Shown one piece after another: positions 55,973 to 63,771 of a stretch of 64,000 nucleotides of DNA (within the stretch, counting starts at the first letter, position 1; every line of letters begins with the position of its first letter). The DNA comes from Pseudopyrenochaeta lycopersici (taxonomy: Eukaryota > Ascomycota > Dothideomycetes > Pleosporales > Pseudopyrenochaetaceae), in contig NHZP01000089.1 of NCBI GenBank assembly GCA_003313425.1, positions 36,435-100,434 of the forward strand, given 5' to 3'. The position numbers and the translations under genes were made by a program. The notes beneath the pieces are model-generated. The model did no database searches, was not told where the DNA came from, and saw nothing but the letters and a program-made list of their open reading frames with translations.

Positions 55973-56531
55973 GATGGGTGGGGGCGTAGATCCGTTGTCT
56001 ATGCTCCCCGCGGAGCTCTGGTTTGCGGCGCTGGAGATATGCGCAGACGGAGTCTCTCTTTCAGAGTTTGTGCGCCTGGGACAGGTTTGTAAGCTCTTCG
56101 CAGCGTGGAGACGCGGGTCTTTAGTTTGCTGGCTGGATGGGCAACCGCCGGTAGTGCATCTTGGTTGTGGGCTGGTTCGTTCTGTTGAACGATCTATTGC
56201 TTATATTATGGACGACGAAGTTGGTCAGTAGGAGTCGTTGGCGGATGCCATATTTGTTGTGTTGCATGTTGTGCTAATGTAGTTGCAGCGATGCATCGAC
56301 GTGGCGTGGAGATGTGGTCTACAATACGAAGTGGTACTGAACCGGAGGCGGCGTTCTTTTCTTTTGCGCAGACACGGTGGCGGGGACAGCCAGTCTCTAG
56401 GGCCAATATACCTGTTGGTGTATATTGGTCAAACGGCAGGGTGTAGTGCGTGTAGCGTGCTGTGTGGTTGTTTGTGGATGCGATGGTTCGCAGCGATACT
56501 TGCTTTCCCCCGAAAGTTTGCGACTGTCTAG
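55973..56531 (+). CDS. array protein, unit 7, F-box-like
   Basis: ATG 55973 opens MGGGVDPLSMLPAELWF, then SLSEFVRLGQVCKLFAAW, a good F-box-like segment. A second exon from about 56286 (after CTAAT..TTGCAG) carries CGLQYEVVLNRRRRSFLLRR, then LLVYIGQTAGCSACSVLCG, which lines up with the SLT..WWLTKESG..VLKVD region. The donor is unclear (GTCAGT at about 56224 gives the wrong phase), so this copy may be damaged. The cysteine cluster region is missing. TATATATAAGAG at about 55861. Confidence 0.45.
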
Positions 56532-57134
56532 ATATTGGTTATAGGTATCTGACGTATAGTCTATCTTTTCGCTAGGGCTATAAACGACTGATATATCCAG
56601 GTCGTGGAACGAATTAGTGTTTGTATTTTGTGGAACAATAAAATCGATTGTCTGTACGTCGTATAATGCTATTGTATAGGGAACGCGGTTAATAATTGAT
56701 TTAGTGTTCGCGGCTTGCGTAGCGCGTTATTGTATAGTATGGTCCTTGCTGCTCGGAGGCGCGTTTGTTTATCGTGTAACGGTCTCTACGGGGATGTATA
56801 ACGTTAGGTGTAACTGATTTATAAGTAAGTAGGTATAAGTATTTTGTGTTTTATGTTATATGTAAGTAACAGTATTTGTTACTGTGAAGTGTGTAATGCT
56901 TAATGTACGCAGGTTGTTGAGACGAGGGAGTAGGTTTGTGTACCATTACGATGGAAGTGTTGTTGTGGAACAACGAAAAGTCAAAAAGAAATTTTGACCA
57001 AGTCCACAGGAACTGTGGCTGGAAGACAGGCTGAGTCAGTGTGGCTCGGGAGAGCACATGGGTTGCTGTGGCGCGGACTTCGCGCACAGACCAGAAATCA
57101 ACTTTCTAGTGTGGCGTTTTGCCTATATATGATT

Positions 57135-57421
57135 CCTTTCACTAGAAAGTTGTCAAGTGGTCAGGAGCCTTGCGCTCGGGACCACGACGGCTTTACCCTA
57201 AGCTTTGCCTGCGACTGGAGGGAGTAACGAAGTGTTAAACTACAAGTAGTTTAGAGGTAAAGACCCCGGTAAGCAACACGCAGCACGGACCGTGTGGGTC
57301 AGATGACCGCAGGGTTGCCCACTTTTCTCTCAATCAGCTTTCTGATTGGGCTATGTAGATAGACACAGGGACTAGGCAGTATATTGCCCAGTAGGGACTA
57401 GTTCAACTTGGTGGGGCCAAG
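57135..57421 (+). ncRNA. structured RNA element, unit 8
   Basis: Stems: CTTTGCCT with AGGTAAAG (one G-U); TAAACTAC/GTAGTTTA; GCAAC/GTTGC; GCAC/GTGT (G-U); CAATCAG/CTGATTG. Motif GTAGGGACTAG here. Confidence 0.65.
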
Positions 57422-57584
57422 GGTCTGGGAGAGACAGACTGACATATATAAAGAGAGGGCGTCCCCTCTTTCCACGGATTGTGGGATATATGAGTAGGGA
57501 TTTTGTACCTGTGTTACCTGAGGCGTAGGCCGATTGTAGAATACAATTCGTTAACGGAGTGGGCGCTCTTGGTAAAGAGGTTTG

Positions 57585-58208
57585 ATGTTGTCGGTAGACA
57601 TGTCAGAAAGTGGTGTTCTTTGCGAAGCGCTTGCAGGGAGTGCAGCTCAGATAGAGTGGGTGCGGAGGCACATGGACGGTAAGTGGATACTTCCTTTCAC
57701 CAGAAAGTTGGGGGACTCTCGACTAACAGTGGATGTAGAGCTTGTGGAGCAAGGGATTTCTGTCGTTTGTTACGCGGCCGTCGGTAGAGGTGTATCGTGG
57801 TCGTTTACGAAGGATACTCGTGGAGATGCAGAGACCGAAGAGCATGAGGTGGAATATGTGCAAACCTATGATGGCTTCAGTGTTAGACGTCGCGGTAGTC
57901 GATGTCCTCATCTTGTTTACCGTGTGGGGGTCCCTTTGACAGGTACCAGAATGGTACATCGCGTAGCCATGTTCGGGCCGTTGTCGGTTGAACGGCTTGA
58001 TGTGTTGGTGCAACACTTCTTACCATCCATGCATCGTATTAGTGCGTTCGTGGTGGATGCCAACGCCGCGGTGGAGCTGGTCCGTTTAGTTTGGACCAGT
58101 TGTTTGGTGAGTGCTACGATTGCATCTCGTGGGGGTAGCACCTCAGCTAGTGCTGTGCCTCTAATGCGCGACGACTGCGGGTGCGTACTGAGAATGGGAA
58201 ACGGTTGA
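57585..58208 (+). CDS. array protein, unit 8
   Basis: About 207 residues if read through. The conserved 60-nt intron is 57679-57738 (GTAAGT..CTAAC..GTAG, phase 1), giving RRHMD-ELVEQGISVV. Motifs: SWSFTKDTRG (a variant of the TKESG motif), FGPLSVERLDVLVQHFLP and a partial cysteine cluster DDCGC, after which the frame ends early. The intron contains CTTTCACCAGAAAGTTG, nearly the same as the RNA-element landmark. TATATAAAGAG at about 57445. A short upstream ORF begins at 57490. Confidence 0.6.
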   Translation: MLSVDMSESGVLCEALAGSAAQIEWVRRHMDGKWILPFTRKLGDSRLTVDVELVEQGISVVCYAAVGRGVSWSFTKDTRGDAETEEHEVEYVQTYDGFSVRRRGSRCPHLVYRVGVPLTGTRMVHRVAMFGPLSVERLDVLVQHFLPSMHRISAFVVDANAAVELVRLVWTSCLVSATIASRGGSTSASAVPLMRDDCGCVLRMGNG

Positions 58209-58702
58209 CGTCCCTAGGAAGGGTACCTAAGTAGGTTTAGTTATGTCTGTTAATGTACAATACTTTAGAAGATTCACGTATGTGTACATTGTGTTACAGG
58301 GTGGGATGATCAGTCTGTGCATGGAATGTTATGTGGGGATTGGACACAGATCCTCTGTTGTGATTATATACCTCTGTCGGCCCCGCGTTAAGGTGGTTTG
58401 TATGGCATTGATGGAACATCTATGCGGAGACAGTTTTTGGGAGAGTAGGAACGAATTTATTTTACGGAAATTGTTTCACGACAGCCGAAAATATTGTATA
58501 TTTGTTGGTCGAACAGGTTAGGACAGGAAAGAAATTTTGGCTAAGTACGACACAGTGTGGCGCAAAAAAAAAGTTGTCAATTGCCCTGTGCGCAGTTTAG
58601 CGTCATTTGGGGGTACATATTCTCCACCAAGTTGTTGGTGGGGCGGAGGTCACTGTGGCTATGCTGACCAACTTTCTAGTGTGGCGCAGCCTATATATGA
58701 TT

Positions 58703-59010
58703 CCTTTCACTAGAAAGTTGTCAAGTGGTCGGGAGCCTTGTGCTCCTGGCTACGACGGCTTTACCGTTAAGCAGGGCACGCCTAGGGACTAGGCAGCGGA
58801 GCGTTAAACTACGAGTAGTTTAGGGCCTCTGCCCCCTGTAAGTAACACAACGCACGGGCAGTGCGGTCATCTGACCTTGTGTTGCACGTGGGAGACACAC
58901 CTGGCCCCACCACCCTCTCAATCGGGTTTCTGATTGGTCTATGGATGTAGACGCATGGAGTGGGCACCCTGTTGCGTACTATGTAGTAGTTTCTCTTGGC
59001 GGTGCACAAG
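58703..59010 (+). ncRNA. structured RNA element, unit 9
   Basis: Stems: GGTCGGGAGC/GCTCCTGGCT (G-U pairs); GCAG-GC/GC-CTGC; TAAACTAC/GTAGTTTA; GTAACACAA/TTGTGTTGC; GGTC-atct-GACC; GTCTA/TAGAC. Odd: the usual GAGTGGAGCGAA bulge is replaced by a hairpin GCCTAGGGACTAGGC, a second copy of the 3' CTAGGGACTAG motif. That motif is itself altered at the 3' end of this unit. Confidence 0.65.
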
Positions 59011-59081
59011 GAAGAGATGTATATAACTACAACAGCGTCTCTGCTGTTGGCACGGAGTGTGTTTTTTAAAACTTCATTGCG

Positions 59082-59858
59082 ATGGCATCGTATACCGGGC
59101 AGGGAACTAGCCTGGTCAAGGCTGTTGGTGATGGTGATTTACTGTCACTCGACCAGCTTCGGCCGGGTCAGAGGGGCTCCCCCTTCCCTGGGACAGCGGC
59201 AAACATTCAAGAGGTGCGGAGGCACATTCCTAGTAAGTATGTACTTCTTTCGTTAGGTTGGGCTTCCCCAACTAATAGAATAATAGAGCTGGTGGAGCAA
59301 GCTGTGTCCCTTACCTTCTGTATGGAATTGTCGGGAGAACAGTCTTGGTGGCTCACCAAAGAAAGCGGATGCCTTCCTATCCAATGCCTTTCTCATAAGC
59401 GCAGATTATGTCCGGAAGACTACAAGGAACGTTATGCGCAGAGATTTATTCGACAGTCGCTCCTTGTGCTCAAGGTAGACGCACGCTTGTATGGGGTGGA
59501 GCGGAGCTTTGTTGCGTTTGCGGAGCTCTCAATAGAGGGACTTGATGTGCTTGTACAGCGCATTTTACCTCTTCTTATACTACCTGGAGGGCAGAGGGCG
59601 GAGGCTTCTGTTGTTGACGAAGTGCTTCAGTTGTTAGACAATGGATGGTATAGCACCAGCGTGGACTGCGCGTGTACGCTGCACAGGGCATGTGAGCCTT
59701 GTGGGTTTTTATCTTATAAATCTCAAAGGTTTGTTCGTCTAGACCGATTCCATTGTGTATGGCCTTTTGGAGAGTCCGTGTGGTTTGCTGGACGCAGCGA
59801 TGCGGTAGGAGAAGTCCATCCCTTGCGGTGTGAGTGGCTTTCCTGTTCCAGTCTGTAG
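59082..59858 (+). CDS. array protein, unit 9
   Basis: 258 codons open. Conserved intron 59233-59286 (GTAAGT..CTAAT..ATAG, 54 nt, phase 1) gives HIP-KLVEQAVSLTF. The N-terminal exon has LRPGQRGSPFPGTAANIQEV. Then come SWWLTKESG, LLVLKVDARLYG, VAFAELSIEGLDVLVQRILP, GWYSTSVDCACTLHRACEPC and FAGRSDAVGEVHPL. One of the best-preserved members. TATATAACT at about 59020, CACGGAGTGTG at 59051. Confidence 0.72.
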   Translation: MASYTGQGTSLVKAVGDGDLLSLDQLRPGQRGSPFPGTAANIQEVRRHIPSKYVLLSLGWASPTNRIIELVEQAVSLTFCMELSGEQSWWLTKESGCLPIQCLSHKRRLCPEDYKERYAQRFIRQSLLVLKVDARLYGVERSFVAFAELSIEGLDVLVQRILPLLILPGGQRAEASVVDEVLQLLDNGWYSTSVDCACTLHRACEPCGFLSYKSQRFVRLDRFHCVWPFGESVWFAGRSDAVGEVHPLRCEWLSCSSL

Positions 59859-60285
59859 GTGGCATCATGTTTATCTAAGGTACGGAGTATACTATGGTAT
59901 TGTTAACAATGGTGTGATCTTGTAATCCACGTGTGTTTTTAGTAATCATAGGTGCAGGAATCCGCATCGGTGTGTAGTAGTAGTGTAGCGTCCTAGGTAT
60001 GTTTGTTATACTAGCAGTGTAATTATTTTTATCTCTTCGAAAAGAGTATTAATGTAGTAATGGCAGGGCCCTTACAACAAATCAGAATTTGTGGTGCGCA
60101 GCTTGGTCAGTAAGGGTGTGGGAGCCCTCAGGATGGAACACCATCTCTCAGAAAAAAATAAAAAATTGGCTAAGTCCAATTTTGTTGTGGCTGGAGGCGA
60201 TCCCAGGTCACATGGAGTGTGGCGCATGGAGGGGGCACGGGCCCCGACTCAACTTTCTAGTGTGGCGTTTTGCCTATATATGATT

Positions 60286-60592
60286 CCTTTCACTAGAAAG
60301 TTGTCAAGTGGTCACCAGCCTCGTGCTGGAGACCCTGGACACTTTACATCTAAGCTGTGGCCTCGAGTGGAACGAGAAGCGGACGCGTCAAGCTACTTGT
60401 AGTTTGGGGCCATTGCCCCCTGTAAGTAACACGCAGCACGGACTGTGTGAGTCAGATGACGCTGGGTTACACGTGGGTGGCACCCTTGGCCCCACACTCT
60501 ATCAGATTCTTCGTCTGATTGGGCTATGGCGATAACCTCATGGAATGGGCACGTCTTTGCTCGCTAGGGACTAACGCTTCTTGGCGTTGCCA
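60286..60592 (+). ncRNA. structured RNA element, unit 10
   Basis: First about 150 nt identical to unit 4 (GGTCACCAGC/GCTGGAGACC, GTGGCC/GGCCAT). The P5 stem differs: GTAAC/GTTAC instead of GCCAAC/GTTGGC. Confidence 0.65.
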
Positions 60593-60687
60593 TGTCTTTG
60601 GGACGACGAGTAGTTAAGAGAGGGGTGTGCCCTCTGCCTCTTCTCTCTACCACGGAGGTGGTGTCTTTGTGTAGCAATAGTAGCAGG

Positions 60688-61575
60688 ATGCGGTTCTTCA
60701 CATTTGTTACAGGTGATCGCCGAAGGAGGCTTCCAGGCGATATTTGGTTGATGGTGATGGAGTCACTCGTCGCGGGGTCGACGTTCTCAGAGCTGGTGGC
60801 CAGCCTGTACCGGATGGACTTTTTTAAAGAATGTTTCTTTAGACTGTGGGTGCGGATGCAGCCCGAGGGAGTATGCCTGGAGCCCTTTTCAGGCACCGAT
60901 ATAGAATTGGATATGGTGATGGATCACGTGCACGGCGAGTGCTTTCTTTTCTCTCTATATAAGTTGAGAGACTCCCTACTAACTGGGACAGTTCTTGTGG
61001 AGCAAGGTGTTTCAGTGACACTTCACGTTAGGATGAGTAGGCGACGAACATGGTGGCTTACCAGGGAGAGTGGACTTACCCCGTGCGAGTGTATTGAGCA
61101 AGCGGATGCTTCTTCTGTGTCATCCTACTTGGTAGTTGTTGATGAACGCGCGCTCCCCCCGAGCGTCTCTCCTCGCTGTTTACGTATTTCCTCATGGATT
61201 GCGATGTTAACTGTGGATACATTGTATGTGTTACGGCATCGGATAATTCCCGGGGCGTCCTATCATCGTTATGCGCGTTACTTGGGAGATATGGGGTATT
61301 GGAACCTGTTGGAGCGTGGTTTCTTTAGTAGCAGGCGTGACTGCGCGTGTGGCCTGGAAGGTTATCTTTTACCGTGTGGTGAGTGCGAGGCGGTCCCAAA
61401 ACGGCTCCGGTTGTTTGGTGTGTTGCCACCGTACTGGGGTCATCATGATGCATTGGAAGAGGTTGAACCACAGTCATGGTTTCATGGCGTGACAGACGCC
61501 AGGGGTTGTATTACAGAGGACTGTACGCCGTGGTTGCAGTGTGCATGTGCGGAAGGAACTGGTTGTAGTACGTAG
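60688..61575 (+). CDS. array protein, unit 10, F-box-like N-terminus
   Basis: ATG 60688 (an upstream in-frame ATG at 60592 lies before the promoter and is rejected). An F-box-like start RRLPGDIWLMVMESL is followed by the shared core: EQGVSVTLHVRMSRRRTWWL, TRESG, and the cysteine cluster DCACGLEGYLLPCGEC, here with eight residues between the pairs. The intron at 60935-60991 would need a GC donor (GCGAGT..CTAAC..ACAG, 57 nt). Retention keeps the frame. The TATA position holds TTAAGAGAGGGG. Confidence 0.65.
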   Translation: MRFFTFVTGDRRRRLPGDIWLMVMESLVAGSTFSELVASLYRMDFFKECFFRLWVRMQPEGVCLEPFSGTDIELDMVMDHVHGECFLFSLYKLRDSLLTGTVLVEQGVSVTLHVRMSRRRTWWLTRESGLTPCECIEQADASSVSSYLVVVDERALPPSVSPRCLRISSWIAMLTVDTLYVLRHRIIPGASYHRYARYLGDMGYWNLLERGFFSSRRDCACGLEGYLLPCGECEAVPKRLRLFGVLPPYWGHHDALEEVEPQSWFHGVTDARGCITEDCTPWLQCACAEGTGCST

Positions 61576-61882
61576 TGCCTTATTTTATTGTAAGGGACAG
61601 AGGTTTTGTTTATTTAGTGGGCGAATGCCTGATTGATGGAATGGTTGTATAGAGTGTGTAAACAGATTCAGTATATCGAGTTGTGGAACAACAAAAATCA
61701 AAAAAACGGTAAGTCCAAAAAAAAAACATTGAAATTTTTTTGGCTAAGTCCAATTGTGTGTGGCTGGAAGACACGCAGAGTCAGTGTGGCTCGGGAGAGC
61801 ACACATGGGTTGGGTGTGGCGCGGATTTCGCGCACAGACCCTCCCTCAACTTTCTAGTGTGGCGAACCGCCTATATATGATT

Positions 61883-62167
61883 CCTTTCACTAGAAAGTTG
61901 TCAAGTGGTCAGGAGCCTTGCGCTCCTTGACCCCTGACACTTTACTGTAAGCTCTGGCCGTGAGTGGAGCGAACAGCGAAGCGGTAAACTACTTGTAGTT
62001 TAGGGCAAGAGACCCCGGTAAGCAAAGCAGAGCACGGACAGTGCGGGTCATCTGACTCTTCTTTGCCACTCTTTTCAGATTTCTTATCTGATTGGTCTAT
62101 GTACATAGAGACATGGAGGGAGCAGCGCTCTGCTATCTAGGGACTAGTGTGTCTTGGCAGGATGCAA
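61883..62167 (+). ncRNA. structured RNA element, unit 11
   Basis: First about 150 nt identical to unit 2, up to the GGGTCATCTGAC loop. The P5 stem is then GCAAAG/CTTTGC (unit 2 pairs with CTGCTGTGC instead). CAGAT/ATCTG replaces CAATCAG/CTGATTG. Confidence 0.65.
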
Positions 62168-62267
62168 GAGACAGAGATGTATAAGAGGGGAGCTCCCTCT
62201 CCGCTCATGGAGTGTGAATGTTTGTGGGGACTGAACATTCTCTTTTATTCCCTTATTTTACAGTGCG

Positions 62268-63092
62268 ATGGGGTCGCTCCTGGGACAGTGCAGTACCGTA
62301 GCCTCTACTATGGATCATAGTCATGTAGTGTCACTGGACACGCTTGTGTCGGGTCAAAGGGGGGAGCCCTTCCCTGGGACAGTTGCAAACATTGAATACC
62401 TGCGGAGGCACATTCCTAGTAAGTATTGTTTTCTCCCTCGTCTGGTTGGGTTCTCCCCAACTTACGGAGTTACAGGGCTGGTGGAGCGATTGACTTCTCT
62501 CACCTGCCATCTAAAGCCGGATGGCAGACAACGTTGGTGGTATACTAAGGAGAGCGGGCAGCCTCCTAGCGAATGCGTTTCTTGGGACCATACAGAGTGT
62601 CTGGAAGACTACAAGGAGTTCTGTGAACGAGGCGGTAGAGCACAGTCGGTCCTTGTGCTCAAGGTGGATACGTTGGTTAGGGATCAAGTGCGGAGTTCTG
62701 TTGTGTTTGCGGAGCTTTCGGTAGAGGCCTTTGATGTGCTTATATGGCGCATTCTACCTCTTATCGCAACGCCGTCGGGGCAGAGGCCGGATATCGAAGT
62801 TGTGGAGGCGTTGTTCTATCGACTGCGCTTCGGGCACTATAGTACGCGGGTCGACTGTGTGTGTACCTTGTACATAAGGTGTGAGCCCTGCGCATTGGTG
62901 GTAAGCCGTGAGTTACCAAGGTTTATTTGGCAAAATTATTTTTCTTGTGTATGCCCGCCTGGAAAGCGAGACTGGTTTACTGGACTCAGCGATGCGGTAG
63001 GAGAAATACAGCCATCAGGAAAGAACTGGCTGAAATGCTTAGATGATGGTTTTGGTTATCTTGGAGACCCTTATTTTGTTCAATACGTGTAG
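62268..63092 (+). CDS. array protein, unit 11
   Basis: 274 codons open. Conserved intron 62419-62475 (GTAAGT..CTTAC..TACAG, 57 nt, phase 1) gives HIP-RLVERLTSLTC. Motifs: RGEPFPGTVANIEYLRRHIP, RWWYTKESG, VVFAELSVEAFDVLIWRILP, DCVCTLYIRCEPC, FTGLSDAVGEIQPSG. Closest to unit 9. TATAAGAGGGG at 62176. A TTTTACAG just before the start codon hints at an additional 5' leader intron. Confidence 0.72.
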   Translation: MGSLLGQCSTVASTMDHSHVVSLDTLVSGQRGEPFPGTVANIEYLRRHIPSKYCFLPRLVGFSPTYGVTGLVERLTSLTCHLKPDGRQRWWYTKESGQPPSECVSWDHTECLEDYKEFCERGGRAQSVLVLKVDTLVRDQVRSSVVFAELSVEAFDVLIWRILPLIATPSGQRPDIEVVEALFYRLRFGHYSTRVDCVCTLYIRCEPCALVVSRELPRFIWQNYFSCVCPPGKRDWFTGLSDAVGEIQPSGKNWLKCLDDGFGYLGDPYFVQYV

Positions 63093-63463
63093 CGTAGATA
63101 GGTGGATATATACAGGTATGTTTGTGTAGTATTGTGTAGTATTGGGATTTTTATTGGTGTAGTCAATATGTTTACATTGTGTACAGGTTTGGTTGAACTG
63201 TTTATTTTGTAAGGAACGTTATTCCATTGTAGTTGTTTATTGTGTGGAGCTTCATTAGTAAGGGTGTGGGCGCCCTTGGGATGGAACATCAAACCTCTCA
63301 AAAAAAAATAAAAAATTGGCTAAGTCCGATTTTGTTGTGGCTGGAGGCCATGCTGAGTCACCTGGGGGTGTGGCTCGGGAGAGCGCAGACATGGGTTGCT
63401 GTGGCGCAGATTGTGCGCACAGGCCTCTCCGACAACTTTCTTGTGCTATATATGATTAGGGTT

Positions 63464-63690
63464 CCTTTCACTAGAAAGTTGTCAAGTGGTCACCAGCCTT
63501 GCGCTGGTTACCCTTGCCACTTTACACGTAAGCAGGGCCTGTGAGTGGAGCGAACAACGAAGTGTTAAACCACCTGGGGTTTAGGGCCATTGCCCCCTGT
63601 AAGCGCTAGCCTTTTTGTCACGTGGAGGCGGGAACACATGGAGTGGGCAGTGTGCCTCTTTCTACGGAGTAGTGTATCTTGGCAAAGATT
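63464..63690 (+). ncRNA. structured RNA element, unit 12, internally deleted
   Basis: Preceded by TATATATGATTAGGGTT, meaning an extra TTAGGGTT lies exactly at the landmark border. GGTCACCAGC/GCTGGTTACC, GGCC/GGCC and TAAACC/GGTTTA stems are kept. The P5-P7 region and most of the 3' domain are missing. Confidence 0.55.
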
Positions 63691-63713
63691 ACTCTGTGTC
63701 CTACATGGGTGGA

Positions 63714-63725
63714 TATATAAAGGGG
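63714..63725 (+). promoter_or_regulatory. TATA box of unit 12, aimed into the telomere
   Basis: TATATAAAGGGG, the same class as the other array promoters, about 125 bp before the first TTAGGG. Confidence 0.6.
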
Positions 63726-63771
63726 TCCTTCCCCCGCCTCTTCTGTCTGGACAGACAGCTTGTGGAGCAAT

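Noticed and set aside
60592..60687. Upstream start of the unit 10 protein
   Set aside because: In frame, but it lies before the TTAAGAGAGGGG promoter position. ATG 60688 follows the initiator.
46088..63544. Recurrent short ORFs starting MIPFTRKLSSG in every unit
   Set aside because: They lie on the conserved RNA landmark, so they recur because the DNA is conserved. After the first 11 codons the frames and lengths diverge freely, and the covariation is at the RNA level, not the codon level.
44507..63690. Hammerhead, HDV-like or group I ribozyme in the RNA element
   Set aside because: I looked for CTGANGA/GAAA, the nested HDV double pseudoknot and the group I P/Q/R/S strings. ACTAGGGACTAG only superficially recalls the R box. 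None can be supported.
44507..63690. Telomerase RNA
   Set aside because: No CTAACCC-type template on the transcribed strand, and telomerase RNA is normally single-copy.
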